From Nisaea denitrificans DSM 18348 (GTDB taxonomy: Bacteria; Pseudomonadota; Alphaproteobacteria; Thalassobaculales; Thalassobaculaceae), in assembly GCF_000426505.1 (NCBI RefSeq), contig NZ_KE384531.1, forward strand, positions 120,579 through 184,578: a stretch of 64,000 nt of DNA. Direction: 5' to 3'. The position numbers and the translations under genes were made by a program. Positions 36,828 to 46,522 of this stretch are shown piece by piece. Position 1 is the stretch's first letter. Each line of letters opens with the position of its first letter. Under the pieces are notes generated by a model. It had not been told where the DNA came from. It searched no databases and worked only from the letters and a program-made list of their open reading frames with translations.

Positions 36828-39608
36828 ATGACCTCCTCCGAGCGCGAGATCCGTATACCCTCATTGCCGAGCCTTGTCCTCGCCCCGCGTTTCGCGGTCT
36901 GGCTCGGGACGGACGGTGATCTGGAACAGATCAGCCACGAGGAAGCGGCCGGCCGGCTGCGCTCAGGCCCCTGCATCGTCGCCCATGCCCGCGCCATCGC
37001 CCGGCGGCTCCGGCTCGACGGAATCGCCGCAATCGACGTGCTTGAACTCTTCGCCTTTGTCCGCCCCGCCCAGTTCTGTCTGCCGACGCCGCGCGGCCTC
37101 GCCGAGGCGCTGATGCTGGCGCCGCCACAGGACCATGAGGACGAGGCGCTGGTTCTGTCATCGGCCGCCGCCTCCCTGCTGGCGGAACTTGCCGACAGGG
37201 ACCGGGACCCGAGCGCCCGGCCGATTGCCGAGACCATGCGGAATTGCGGCTGGGGCTGGGGGGATGCGGTGCTGCATGCGCTGGGTGCCGGGGAATTACC
37301 GCCACCGGGACCGGTGCGGCCGAGCGGGCTGCAGGTCTGGCGCCGGTTGGAGGAATGGTCCGAGCATGCGCCGGAGCCGCCTGCCGGGAACAAACCCGTC
37401 CTCGATGCGGAAGCGCGGGAGCGGCTGGCGGCATTGCTTGGCGACGGAGCGGAAGCGCGGCCGAGCCAGGCGGATTACGCCTCCGCCGTCTCCGCCGCCT
37501 TCATGCCGCGCGAAGAAGAGCGGCGCCCGAATGTGGTGCTGGCGGAAGCGGGCACCGGCGTCGGAAAGACCCTCGGCTATATCGCGCCCGCCAGCGTCTG
37601 GGCGGAGAAGAACGAAGGCGCGGTTTGGGTCTCGACCTACACCCGCAATTTGCAGCACCAGATCGACGGCGAGCTGGACCGGCTCTATCCCGACCCGGTG
37701 CGCAAGGCGCTCAAGGCGGTGGTGCGCAAGGGGCGGGAGAATTATCTCTGCCTGCTCAATCTGGAAGAGGCGGTGAACACCCTGCCGACCATGCCGCAGT
37801 TCGGCACCGCTCTCGGCCTGATGGCGCGCTGGGCGGAGGTGACGCGGGACGGGGATGTGCAGGGCGGTGATTTCCCGGCCTGGCTGGCCGACCTGCTCGG
37901 GCGCGGGCGCACTGTCGGGCTGGCTGACAGGCGCGGCGAATGCATCTATTCCGCCTGCCCGCATTATTCCAAATGCTACATCGAGAAATCCGTGCGCCGG
38001 GCGCGCCGGGCCGAGATCGTCGTCGCCAATCATGCGCTGGTGATGATCCAGGCGGCGCTTGGCGGCATCGACGACGGGGCGCTACCGACCCGCTATGTGT
38101 TCGATGAGGGGCACCATGTGTTCGATGCGGCGGACAGCGCGTTTTCAGCGCATCTGACGGCAATCGAGACGGTGGAGCTGCGGCGCTGGCTGATCGGCGC
38201 GGAGGGCCGCCGGTCCGGCCGGGCGCGTGGGTTGAAGAAGCGCGTTGAGGATCTGATCGCCGATGACGAGACGGCGCTGGAAGCGCTGGAAGCCGTGATG
38301 CATGCCGCCCGCGTGTTGCCGGGCGAGGGCTGGCTGACCCGCATCGCCGAGGGCGAGACAAAGGGCGAGACGGAGCGTTTCCTGGCACTGGTACGCTCCC
38401 AAGTCTATGCCCGCACCGAACAGCCGGACAGCCCCTATTCGATGCAGACGGACACGCATCCGCCGGTGGAAGGGTTGCTGGACGCCGCCGAGGCGCTGGA
38501 TGCCGCATTGGCCCGTATCCTGACCCCTCTGAAGGAGTTGAAGAAGCGGCTGGAACACCGGCTGGACGAGGATGCGGAGGATCTGGAAAGCGCCATGCGT
38601 CTGCGCATTGAGGCCGTCGCCCGCTCCCTGCAGCGACGCGGTGAGATGACCCTTGGTGCCTGGCGCGACATGCTGAAGGCTTTGGCGCATGAAACCCCGG
38701 CGGAATATGTCGACTGGCTGGAGATCGACCGGAGTGACGGGCGGGACATGGATCTCGGCCTGCACCGGCACTGGATCGATCCGGGCCGCCCCTTTGCGGA
38801 AGCCGTGGTGAAGCCGGCCCAGGGCGTGGTCATGACCTCGGCCACCCTGCGGGACGGCACCGGTAACGATTTCCGCGATTGGCAGGCGGCGGAGGAACGG
38901 ACCGGAGCTGTCTGGCTGGATGCGCCGGCGGTGCATGCCGCCGTTGCCTCGCCGTTCGATTATCCGACCCGGACGCGCGTTTTCATCGTCAACGATGTGC
39001 GCAAGGACGACATGGCCCAGGTCGCCTCTGCCTACCGGGAGCTGTTTCTTGCCTCTGGCGGCGGCGCGCTCGGCCTGTTCACCGCGATCCAGCGTTTGCG
39101 CGAGGTGCACCGGCGGATTGGCGGAGCCATCGACGAGGCGGATCTGCCGCTCTATGCCCAGCATGTGGACGGGCTCGACCTCTCCACACTGATCGATATC
39201 TTCCGGGCAGAGGAGAACGCCTGCCTGCTCGGCACGGACGCGGTGCGGGACGGGGTCGATGTGCCCGGCAACGCGCTCCGCCTGATCGTCTTCGACCGGG
39301 TGCCCTGGCCGCGCCCGGATATCCTCTATCGCGCCCGCCGCTCGGCATTTGGCGGTGGCAGCTACACGGACATGCTGACACGGCTGAAGCTGAAGCAGGC
39401 CTTCGGCCGGCTGGTCCGCCGGGCGGACGACAGGGGCGTTTTCGTGCTGCTCGACCCGATGATGCCGACCCGGCTGCTCGGTGCCTTCCCGGAAGGTGTT
39501 GAGGTGCGGCGCTGCGGGCTCGCCGAGGCGGTGGCGGAGACCCGTTCCTTTTTCGGGACGGCACCTGTTCCAACACCGTCAGTTGACGCGGACGAGGTGC
39601 CGTTCTAA
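36828..39608 (+). CDS. DinG/XPD-type Fe-S ATP-dependent DNA helicase
   Basis: 926 residues. Walker A is AGTGVGKT (Gly242-Thr248); motif II is DEGH (Asp426-His429). Between them lie four cysteines at 308, 372, 377 and 383 (NYLCLL, GECIYSACPHYSKC), the spacing of the Fe-S cluster in DinG/XPD helicases. Motifs V/VI are seen in LLGTDAVRDGVDVPG and AFGRLVRRADDRGVF. It unwinds DNA 5' to 3', probably at repair intermediates or R-loops. A 230-residue N-terminal extension (FAVWLGTDGDLEQISHEEAA) is not one I recognise but is usual in alphaproteobacterial members. ATG 36828, with GGAGG very close upstream. Confidence 0.9.
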   Translation: MTSSEREIRIPSLPSLVLAPRFAVWLGTDGDLEQISHEEAAGRLRSGPCIVAHARAIARRLRLDGIAAIDVLELFAFVRPAQFCLPTPRGLAEALMLAPPQDHEDEALVLSSAAASLLAELADRDRDPSARPIAETMRNCGWGWGDAVLHALGAGELPPPGPVRPSGLQVWRRLEEWSEHAPEPPAGNKPVLDAEARERLAALLGDGAEARPSQADYASAVSAAFMPREEERRPNVVLAEAGTGVGKTLGYIAPASVWAEKNEGAVWVSTYTRNLQHQIDGELDRLYPDPVRKALKAVVRKGRENYLCLLNLEEAVNTLPTMPQFGTALGLMARWAEVTRDGDVQGGDFPAWLADLLGRGRTVGLADRRGECIYSACPHYSKCYIEKSVRRARRAEIVVANHALVMIQAALGGIDDGALPTRYVFDEGHHVFDAADSAFSAHLTAIETVELRRWLIGAEGRRSGRARGLKKRVEDLIADDETALEALEAVMHAARVLPGEGWLTRIAEGETKGETERFLALVRSQVYARTEQPDSPYSMQTDTHPPVEGLLDAAEALDAALARILTPLKELKKRLEHRLDEDAEDLESAMRLRIEAVARSLQRRGEMTLGAWRDMLKALAHETPAEYVDWLEIDRSDGRDMDLGLHRHWIDPGRPFAEAVVKPAQGVVMTSATLRDGTGNDFRDWQAAEERTGAVWLDAPAVHAAVASPFDYPTRTRVFIVNDVRKDDMAQVASAYRELFLASGGGALGLFTAIQRLREVHRRIGGAIDEADLPLYAQHVDGLDLSTLIDIFRAEENACLLGTDAVRDGVDVPGNALRLIVFDRVPWPRPDILYRARRSAFGGGSYTDMLTRLKLKQAFGRLVRRADDRGVFVLLDPMMPTRLLGAFPEGVEVRRCGLAEAVAETRSFFGTAPVPTPSVDADEVPF

Positions 39609-39630
39609 CCCCATAATCAATCAATAAGGC

Positions 39631-39743
39631 CGTCATCCCGGACTTGATCCGGGACCTTTTGGCGAAAGATACCGTCCCTCGGTACGTCAATGACGGGCAG
39701 GGCCTCATGATCAAAAAGGTCCCGGATCAAGTCCGGGATGACG
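39631..39743. repeat. GTCATCCC-type palindromic repeat, copy B (perfect 30-bp arms)
   Basis: The 30-bp left arm 39631-39660 (CGTCATCCCGGACTTGATCC, then GGGACCTTTT) is exactly complementary to the right arm 39714-39743, around a 53-bp centre. Each arm also folds alone (CCCGGA/TCCGGG). Two inverted REP-like units in one element is a REPIN/MITE-like layout. It lies between the helicase gene and the oxidoreductase, covering an apparent in-frame ATG at 39738. Confidence 0.92.
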
Positions 39744-39767
39744 ACCGAGAAAACGGAGGAACAAGGC

Positions 39768-40877
39768 GTGTCGGACTTAGTCGACGCAGTGGTGATCGGG
39801 GCGGGCGTTGTCGGCCTTGCGGCGGCCCGGGCGCTGGCCATGGCCGGGCGCGAGGTGATCGTGCTGGAGCAGCATGACCTGATCGGCTCCGAGACCAGCT
39901 CACGTCATTCCGAGGTCATCCATGCCGGCATCTATTACCCGCCGGGCAGCCTGAAGGCCGATGTCTGCGTGCGCGGCAAGGCGCTGCTGTACGACTATGT
40001 CGAGAGCCACGGCGTGCCCTACAAGCGCCTCGGCAAGCTGATCGTCGCCACCTCCGAGGACCAGATCCCGGCCCTGCAGCAGATCAAGGAGCGGGCGGAG
40101 AAGAACGGCGTCCACGATCTCGAATTCCTGTCCCATAACGAGGTCACCGCGCGCGAACCTGATCTGCGCTGCGTCACCGCGCTCTGGTCTCCGTCGACGG
40201 GGGTGATCGACAGCCATTCATACATGCTGGCCCTGCAGGGCGATCTGGAAGAGCATGGCGGCATGATCGCCTTCCTCTCGCGCGTTGAGGGCGGGAAGGT
40301 AACGGAGGACGGTGTCGAGCTGCGCGTTGGCGGTCTGCACGGCATGACACTGACGGCGAAGACGGTGGTGGTCGCCGCCGGCCTGCACAGCCAGAGCATC
40401 ATGCGCACCATCGAGGGGTTTCCGGCGGACGCCATCCCGCCGCAGCATTTCTGCAAGGGGAACTACTATCAGCTCACCGGCTGCTCGGCGCCGTTCAGCA
40501 GCCTGATCTACCCGGCCCCGGAAGCGGCCGGGCTCGGCGTCCATCTGACGCTGGATCTCGGCGGCCAGGCCCGGTTCGGCCCGGATGTCGAGTGGATCGA
40601 CGAGATCAATTATGACGTCGACCCGCGCCGCTCCGACAGCTTTTACGCTGCGGTCCGGAAATACTGGCCGGGCCTGCCCGACGACAGCCTGACCCCGGCC
40701 TATTCGGGCATCCGCCCGAAAATCCAGGCGGAAGGGGAACCTGCCGTCGATTACATGATCCAGGGGCCGGCGGATCATGGCGTTGCGGGTCTGGTCAATC
40801 TCTACGGCATTGAGTCTCCGGGCCTGACCTCCTCGCTGGCAATTGCCGAAGAGGTGATGGAGCGATTGGAGCCCTGA
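39768..40877 (+). CDS. FAD-dependent oxidoreductase, L-2-hydroxyglutarate oxidase (LhgO) family
   Basis: 369 residues. The N-terminal FAD motif [19 protein letters not shown] (Gly11-Gly16) is followed by [20 protein letters not shown], the signature of L-2-hydroxyglutarate dehydrogenases, and the C-terminal YSGIRPKIQ and [14 protein letters not shown] close the FAD site. Likely reaction: oxidation of L-2-hydroxyglutarate (or a similar 2-hydroxyacid) to the oxoacid, passing electrons to O2 or quinone. GTG 39768 is preferred because GGAGGA lies 7 nt upstream; the ATG at 39738 is part of the adjacent repeat. Confidence 0.85.
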   Translation: MSDLVDAVVIGAGVVGLAAARALAMAGREVIVLEQHDLIGSETSSRHSEVIHAGIYYPPGSLKADVCVRGKALLYDYVESHGVPYKRLGKLIVATSEDQIPALQQIKERAEKNGVHDLEFLSHNEVTAREPDLRCVTALWSPSTGVIDSHSYMLALQGDLEEHGGMIAFLSRVEGGKVTEDGVELRVGGLHGMTLTAKTVVVAAGLHSQSIMRTIEGFPADAIPPQHFCKGNYYQLTGCSAPFSSLIYPAPEAAGLGVHLTLDLGGQARFGPDVEWIDEINYDVDPRRSDSFYAAVRKYWPGLPDDSLTPAYSGIRPKIQAEGEPAVDYMIQGPADHGVAGLVNLYGIESPGLTSSLAIAEEVMERLEP

Positions 40878-40997
40878 CCGGTGGTGACGCCTGAACCGCG
40901 TCGGAATAGCGCGTCAGGGGCAATTTCAGTCGTCGCCTCATCGGCTGGCTATGCGAGTGCTTGCCTTCAGCGCAGGGAGTTGGGCTAGTTTAGGAGG

Positions 40998-41933
40998 ATG
41001 ACAGACCAAACAGCCATACTCGTTCTCCGCTCGCGCCTTTCGCTCGATATGGTTCCGCCTTTGGGCCCCCGGGCACGGGCCGCGTCCTTCGCGTTCGGGG
41101 CGGTGCTGCTCTGGGCAACCTGGCCGACCTTGGCCACTCTGGCGAGCCCGGCTCCACCGTTTCTCGTTTTCGGACTGGCCGCTGTGATCGGGTTTGCCGT
41201 TTCCTTCTCGCTTGCGGCACTGCGCGGGCGGGCAAAGCCATATCTGAAAACGCCGCCGCGCACGGTCGCGTTCGTCGCGCTGGCCCTGCTTGCGAACAAT
41301 GCGCTCTATCTCTTTGCCATGCCGAGGATCGGCCCCGCCGAAGCGAATGTGATCTCTTATCTCTGGCCGGTCATGCTGGTACTGATCATCGCCCACTTGC
41401 GCAGGGAACGGCTGAGTCTGACGCGTTCGGCGGGAATTATCATTGGATTTGCCGGGGCGGCGCTGGCGATCGGGCCGACCTTTGAGCGCGGCCTCGATCC
41501 GGGAGGTATTCTCCTCGCCTTCCTGAGCGGCCTGACTTTCGCAATCTATGCGGCCATCCGGACGCAGGGGCGTGAAGCCCAGGACGTGATCGGTCCGTCC
41601 ATGGGCCTGCTTGCCATCATGGCGCTCAGCGCGCATGCCCTGTTCGAGGCACCGACGGAGCTCAGTCAGACCCAGTGGCTGGCGATTGTGGGGATCGGTA
41701 TCGCTCCTCTGACACTTTCCAATGCTCTTTGGGACCAGGCGAGCAGGACGGGGCGGAATGAAACCGCCCTGATCTCCGGCATCGCCTATATGACCCCGTT
41801 GGCATCGCTTTTTCTGCTCGCCCTGTTCGACGTGACGCCGATTTCCTCCGGGGTTGCCGTCGGGGCGGTGCTCGTGGTTATCGGTGCGCTCGCCGCGTCG
41901 AATCTTCTGTCGCGCCGGGGTTGCGGCAGCTAA
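40998..41933 (+). CDS. EamA/DMT superfamily transporter
   Basis: 311 residues with about ten membrane helices. Typical stretches are AFGAVLLWATWPTLATLA, ANNALYLFAMPRIGPAEANV and SYLWPVMLVLIIAHLRRERL, and GIAYMTPLASLFLLALF in the second repeat. Probably an exporter of small metabolites, substrate unknown. At ATG 40998 the AGGAGG abuts the start codon, which is closer than normal, so a start at ATG 41049 is possible; it would shorten only the hydrophilic N-terminus. Monocistronic by position. Confidence 0.85.
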   Translation: MTDQTAILVLRSRLSLDMVPPLGPRARAASFAFGAVLLWATWPTLATLASPAPPFLVFGLAAVIGFAVSFSLAALRGRAKPYLKTPPRTVAFVALALLANNALYLFAMPRIGPAEANVISYLWPVMLVLIIAHLRRERLSLTRSAGIIIGFAGAALAIGPTFERGLDPGGILLAFLSGLTFAIYAAIRTQGREAQDVIGPSMGLLAIMALSAHALFEAPTELSQTQWLAIVGIGIAPLTLSNALWDQASRTGRNETALISGIAYMTPLASLFLLALFDVTPISSGVAVGAVLVVIGALAASNLLSRRGCGS

Positions 41934-42050
41934 GCGCCTGCTCCTGGCTCCGGTTGTTCTATTCTGAGGCGTGAAATCGCCTTCCAGTCGCGTTTACACC
42001 CTTCCGAACGGCTTCTAGTCTTGTGGAAAAGACCAAAGGGAGGATGCTTG

Positions 42051-43802
42051 ATGAACCGGATGACGGAACCCGACGTCACGGGGGTACTGGAGGGCTGGAT
42101 CGCCGGTCTGAACGCGGCCCTGGCGGCGCCGGACGCCGGTGCACTTGCCGATTGTTTCGACGCGGGCGGCTACTGGCGTGACGTGCTGATCCTGTCCGGG
42201 CAGCAGCGGACAGTCCCGGGTAATACGGCGATCGCCGAGCGGTTTCTGGCGGAAGCGGCAGGCGAGGGTCTGGGCAGCTTTTCCATCGCAGAGGATCATG
42301 TCGCTCCCCGCATCGTCGAGCGGGCGGGAGCGTCCGTGATCGAGGGTTTCCTGTCCTTCGAAACGGACAAGGGCATCGGCCTTGGTCTGGTGCGGATCAA
42401 GTACCCGTCCGATACGCCGCGCGCCTGGGTCTTCATGACAGCGCTCGAGGATATAAAAGGCTTCGAGGAAGCCCGGATCTTCGAGCAGAATGACGACCCT
42501 GCCTTCAACCCGAACTTCCATGGCCCGAACTGGCTCGACAGGCGCGAGAAGGAGCGGGCCTACGCGGACCGTGATCCCGAAGTGCTGATTGTTGGCGGCG
42601 GCCATGCCGGACTGACGACAGCGGCACGGCTGAACCGGCTTGATGTCGATACGCTTGTGGTCGACCGGATGAAGCGGGTCGGAGACAATTGGCGGCTGCG
42701 CTATCACGGGCTCCGGCTGCACAACTACATTCACAGCAATCATCTGCCTTACATGCCCTTCCCGGAAGGCTGGCCGACTTACATCCCGAAGGACCGCATC
42801 GCCAACTGGCTGGAAGCCTATGTCGACGCGATGGACATCAATTTCTGGACAGAGACCTCCTTCGAGGGCGCGGAATATGATGAACAAGCCGGCTGCTGGA
42901 CCGCCCAGGTGACACTGGCGGACGGAACGGTGCGGGAAATGCGGCCGCGCCATATCGTCATGGCGACCAGCGTCAGCGGCACCCCGAATATTCCGGAGAT
43001 CCCGACCATCGACCGCTTCAAGGGCCCGGTGCTGCATTCCAGCCAGTTCACCGCTGGCTCCGACTGGAAGGGCAAACGGGTCACCATCTTCGGCACCGGC
43101 ACCAGCGCGCATGACATCGCGCAGGATCTCGAAGGCAACGATGCCGACGTCACCATCGTCCAGCGCAGCCCGACCCTGATCGTCAATATCGAGCCGAGCG
43201 CGCAGCTCTATGACGGCATCTACTGGGGCGAGGGGCCGAGCTGGGAGGACCGGGATCTTATCAACCTGGCAACCCCCTTCGATCTGGTCCGCGTCGCCCA
43301 CAAGATCATCACCGACAAGGTGAAAGAGATCGACAAGCCGCTGCTCGACGGTCTGGAGAAGGTTGGCTTCCGGCTCGATTTCGGCGAGGGGGGCACCGGC
43401 TGGCCGCTGAAATACCGCACCCGTGGCGGCGGTTACTATTTCAATGTCGGCGCCTCGGACCTGATGGCGGCAGGCCGGATCGGCCTGATCCAGAATGCGG
43501 ATATCGAGCATTTCGAGGCAGGCGGACTGCGCATGAAGGACGGCACACCGCGCGAGGCGGATCTGATCGTGCTGGCCACCGGCTACAAGGGCCAGGACCA
43601 CATGACCCGTGTGCTGTTTGGTGATGCGGTGGCGGACCGGGTCGGCAAGGTCTGGGATATCGATCCGGAGATCGAGGAACTCAACAACATGTGGACTCCG
43701 ACCCCGCAGCCCGGCCTCTGGTACACCGGTGGCAGCTTCGCGCAGGCGCGGATCTACTCGAAGTTCCTCGCCCGGGCGATCAAGAGGGAGCTGGTGGAGT
43801 GA
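42051..43802 (+). CDS. Flavin-containing monooxygenase with N-terminal NTF2/SnoaL-like domain
   Basis: 583 residues. Residues 1-150 look like an NTF2/SnoaL-like fold (LEGWIAGLNAALAAPDAGAL, ADCFDAGGYWRD). Then comes an FAD Rossmann motif GGGHAG (182-187), the FMO-like FKGPVLHSSQF, an NADPH motif GTGTSA (348-353) and LATGYKG. The FxGxxxH pattern places it with class B monooxygenases (FMO/YUCCA-like), which oxygenate N, S or carbonyl carbon using NADPH and O2. Substrate unknown. ATG 42051 has GGGAGG 7 nt upstream. The FMO core is intact. Confidence 0.87.
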   Translation: MNRMTEPDVTGVLEGWIAGLNAALAAPDAGALADCFDAGGYWRDVLILSGQQRTVPGNTAIAERFLAEAAGEGLGSFSIAEDHVAPRIVERAGASVIEGFLSFETDKGIGLGLVRIKYPSDTPRAWVFMTALEDIKGFEEARIFEQNDDPAFNPNFHGPNWLDRREKERAYADRDPEVLIVGGGHAGLTTAARLNRLDVDTLVVDRMKRVGDNWRLRYHGLRLHNYIHSNHLPYMPFPEGWPTYIPKDRIANWLEAYVDAMDINFWTETSFEGAEYDEQAGCWTAQVTLADGTVREMRPRHIVMATSVSGTPNIPEIPTIDRFKGPVLHSSQFTAGSDWKGKRVTIFGTGTSAHDIAQDLEGNDADVTIVQRSPTLIVNIEPSAQLYDGIYWGEGPSWEDRDLINLATPFDLVRVAHKIITDKVKEIDKPLLDGLEKVGFRLDFGEGGTGWPLKYRTRGGGYYFNVGASDLMAAGRIGLIQNADIEHFEAGGLRMKDGTPREADLIVLATGYKGQDHMTRVLFGDAVADRVGKVWDIDPEIEELNNMWTPTPQPGLWYTGGSFAQARIYSKFLARAIKRELVE

Positions 43803-43845
43803 GTGGCGGCTGAGCAGCCCGTCTCTCGCTCTCTTCACTCTGCCA

Positions 43846-43869
43846 GTTAACTGATCTGGATCAGTTAAC
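43846..43869. promoter_or_regulatory. 24-bp perfect palindrome with FNR-type core, distal site for ompW
   Basis: Arms GTTAACTGATC and GATCAGTTAAC flank a 2-bp centre. The inner TGATCTGGATCA fits the FNR/FixK core TGATnnnnATCA exactly. It lies 58 bp (centre to centre about 53 bp) upstream of a second box nearer ompW. Dimeric regulator binding is a safe inference; FNR identity is likely. Confidence 0.6.
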
Positions 43870-43903
43870 GCATTCAAAAATAACGCCGTTTTCATTCCGG
43901 CCG

Positions 43904-43917
43904 TTGATCTGTGTCAA
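43904..43917 (+). promoter_or_regulatory. FNR/FixK-type box upstream of ompW
   Basis: TTGATCTGTGTCAA matches 9 of 10 defined bases of TTGATnnnnATCAA. Its centre is about 69 bp before the ompW start, compatible with a class II site and a leader near 28 nt. FNR control of ompW is known in enterobacteria. Confidence 0.7.
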
Positions 43918-43979
43918 AGCCGCCTGCAAAGGCGGGGCGCACTTTGCCGCCAGCAATTTTGATACAAGAGGACGGACTG

Positions 43980-44642
43980 ATGACATCCTTCGGGAAAGTG
44001 ATGGCGACGGCAGCCACATTTGCCGTACTGGGTTCACTCATGACTGTCAGCGGTGCGGCGCTGGCCGGGTCTGACGAATTCAAACCAAAGCAGGCTGGTG
44101 ATTTTGTTATCCGCGCCCGTGGCATCGCCATGGTTCCGGATGAATCGACCTCTTCCAATCAGCTTACGACCGGCGGCGGTGAGCTGAATGACGACTATGT
44201 TCCGGAAGTCGATTTCTCCTACTTCATCACCGACAACATCGCCCTGGAGCTGATCGCGGCAACGACAGAGCATGACTTGGATTGGAAGAATCCGGACGTC
44301 GATCTCGGCTCGGTGATGCTGCTGCCGCCGACATTGACACTGCAATATCACTTCATGCCCAAGGAGCGCTTCAGCCCGTATCTGGGGGCAGGTATCAACT
44401 ACACCTTCTTCTATGATGAGAAGCCCGGCGCTGCGCAGTCGATCTCCTACGACAACGGCTTCGGCTATGCGCTTCAGGCTGGCTTCGACTACGCGATCTC
44501 TGGCCCGTGGTCGCTCAACGTCGACGTCAAAAAGATATTTCTCAACACCACGATCACAACGAATGTCGGCAGTGGCCCGATCAATGTCGACGCGGACCTC
44601 GACCCTTGGGTGTTCGGTATAGGTGTCGGTTACCGTTTCTGA
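43980..44642 (+). CDS. ompW: OmpW family outer-membrane protein
   Basis: 220 residues. A signal peptide (MTSFGKVMATAATFAVLGSL, cut near ALA-GS at about 29) precedes an eight-stranded beta-barrel: FVIRARGIAMVPDES, PEVDFSYFITDNIALELIAA, LQYHFMPKERFSPYLGAGIN and a C-terminal GVGYRF ending in Phe, the BAM recognition signal. OmpW barrels pass small hydrophobic molecules and are tied to anaerobic or stress adaptation. ATG 43980 follows AGAGGA. Two FNR-type boxes lie upstream and a strong hairpin just downstream. Confidence 0.93.
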   Translation: MTSFGKVMATAATFAVLGSLMTVSGAALAGSDEFKPKQAGDFVIRARGIAMVPDESTSSNQLTTGGGELNDDYVPEVDFSYFITDNIALELIAATTEHDLDWKNPDVDLGSVMLLPPTLTLQYHFMPKERFSPYLGAGINYTFFYDEKPGAAQSISYDNGFGYALQAGFDYAISGPWSLNVDVKKIFLNTTITTNVGSGPINVDADLDPWVFGIGVGYRF

Positions 44643-44665
44643 TTGAGGCGCCGCCGCTTAATATA

Positions 44666-44694
44666 AAAACGGCCCTGCAAATCAGGGCCGTTTT
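44666..44694. terminator. Bidirectional intrinsic terminator between ompW and lysK
   Basis: AAAACGGCCCTG (44666-44677) pairs with CAGGGCCGTTTT (44683-44694) around CAAAT. A-rich on one side and T-rich on the other, so it can end both the ompW transcript and the convergent lysK transcript. Confidence 0.9.
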
Positions 44695-44718
44695 CATGTT
44701 CAGGGGAAGGCGTGCTGC

Positions 44719-46323
44719 TTAAGCCGCCAGATCCTTGCCCGCCAGTGCCTTCTCGATCAGCTCGACCGTTTCATCCCGTCCGTAGAGCGCAATGAAGCTG
44801 CCGAAGCGCGGGCCCTGGTCCTGGCCGAGCAGAACCTGGTAGAGCGCCTTGAACCAGTCGCGCAGGTTTTCGAAATCGTGCCGTTTGCCGACTTCGTAGA
44901 CCTGGGTCTGGATGGTTTCGGCATCGGCGTCCGGCGCAAGGGCTTTCAGCTCACCGACCAGATCCTCGAACGCTGCGCGTTCCTGCTCCGTCGGCGCGCG
45001 GTACTGCTTCTGCGGCCGGGCGAAGTCCTGATAGTAGTTCACGGCGTAGCCAGCCATCCGGTCCAGCACCGGGTGGCTTTCCGCCGTAGCGCCCGGCGCG
45101 TAGCGGGCGATATAGCCCCAGAGGACGGAAGTGTCTTCGGCATGACAGACCGATGCGAGGTTCAGCAGCAGACCAAAGCTGAGCGGCACTTTCTCTTCAT
45201 TGCCGCGACCGCGTCCCTGCGTGATATGCCAGGCCGGGTTCTCGACCTTCTTGGCTTCGTCGCTCTCGTCTTCCAGCTTGTCGAGGAACTGGAAATATTC
45301 GTCCGTGTTCTTCGGGATCACGTCGAAATAGAGCCGCTTGGCCCTTTTGGGCTGCTGGTACATGAATAGCGACAGGCTTTCCGGCGAGCCATAGCGCAGC
45401 CAGTCCTCGACCGAGAGGCCATTGCCTTTTGACTTGGAGATCTTGCCGCCTTCCTCGTCGAGAAACAGCTCATAGCTGAGGCTCTCCGGCGGCTTGGAGC
45501 CGAGAGTGCGGCAGATCTTGGAGCTCTGCTTCACGCTGTCGATCAGATCCTTGCCGGACATTTCGTAATCGACGCCGAGCGCATGCCAACGCATGGCCCA
45601 GTCGCACTTCCATTGCAGCTTGCAGTGCCCGCCCGTAACCGGCACCTCGACCTTGCCGCCGCCATTCGGATCTTCATAGATCACGGTGCCCGCATCGGTG
45701 TTGCGCTCGGCGATGGCAACCTGAAGGACATCTCCGGTGGTCGGGCAGACCGGCAGGAAGGGCGAGTAGGTTGCCTGCCGCTCCTTGCCGAGGGTCGGCA
45801 GCATGATTGCCATGATTTCGTCATAGCGCTGCAGGGTTTCCAGCAGCGCCTTGTCGAACATGCCGCTCTTGTAACACTCGGTCGAGGACATGAATTCGTA
45901 CTCGAAGCCGAAGCTGTCGAGGAATTCCATGAGCCGGTTGTTGTTATGCGCGCCGAAGCTCTCATGCGTGCCGAAAGGGTCCGGCACCTGGGTCAGCGGC
46001 TTGTTCAGATATTCCGCCAGCATCTCCTGGTTCGGCAGATTGGTCGGCACCTTGCGGAAGCCGTCCATATCGTCCGAGAAGGCGATCAGCTTGGTCGGGA
46101 CATCCGGCATGAGCTGTTCGAAAGCGCGGCGCACCATGGTAGTGCGGAAAACCTCGCCGAAAGTGCCGATATGCGGCAGGCCGGAGGGGCCGTAGCCGGT
46201 CTCCAGGATGACATGACCTTTCTCCGGTTTCTTGCCCCCGATCCGCGCAACGATCTTTCGCGCTTCCTCGAACGGCCAGGCGCGGGCGTTCTCGGCGATC
46301 TCGGTGGGGATAAGGGAGGTCAT
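44719..46323 (-). CDS. lysK: Class I lysyl-tRNA synthetase
   Basis: 534 residues. It charges tRNA-Lys, using the class I Rossmann fold typical of archaea, alphaproteobacteria and spirochaetes rather than the class II LysS of most bacteria. The HIGH motif is HIGT at 51-54 ([16 protein letters not shown]) and KMSKS is KISKSKGN at 294-301. [14 protein letters not shown] and [12 protein letters not shown] are also class I LysRS features. ATG 46323. Monocistronic; convergent with ompW, sharing its terminator. Confidence 0.96.
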   Translation of the reverse strand: MTSLIPTEIAENARAWPFEEARKIVARIGGKKPEKGHVILETGYGPSGLPHIGTFGEVFRTTMVRRAFEQLMPDVPTKLIAFSDDMDGFRKVPTNLPNQEMLAEYLNKPLTQVPDPFGTHESFGAHNNNRLMEFLDSFGFEYEFMSSTECYKSGMFDKALLETLQRYDEIMAIMLPTLGKERQATYSPFLPVCPTTGDVLQVAIAERNTDAGTVIYEDPNGGGKVEVPVTGGHCKLQWKCDWAMRWHALGVDYEMSGKDLIDSVKQSSKICRTLGSKPPESLSYELFLDEEGGKISKSKGNGLSVEDWLRYGSPESLSLFMYQQPKRAKRLYFDVIPKNTDEYFQFLDKLEDESDEAKKVENPAWHITQGRGRGNEEKVPLSFGLLLNLASVCHAEDTSVLWGYIARYAPGATAESHPVLDRMAGYAVNYYQDFARPQKQYRAPTEQERAAFEDLVGELKALAPDADAETIQTQVYEVGKRHDFENLRDWFKALYQVLLGQDQGPRFGSFIALYGRDETVELIEKALAGKDLAA

Positions 46324-46522
46324 GTTTTTTTCCTTGAGCTTGCAATAGTGCGCGGGAAGCTAGGGCGCGGCGCGCCTGAGGTCAACGATTCGCGCGATGC
46401 GGGGCCGTGCCTTTCGGGCGCCCACAAGTCGCGGATGCAGTCTTTCCCTGTTTTTAGCATTTAAATGGAATTTTATGGTTTAATCGATTTGGGGTCGGCG
46501 CTGTATAGGGCTGGAGTTACGC

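Noticed and set aside
42015..43895. 626-codon open frame on the minus strand
   Set aside because: Antisense to the NTF2/FMO gene and would cover the ompW palindrome; shadow.
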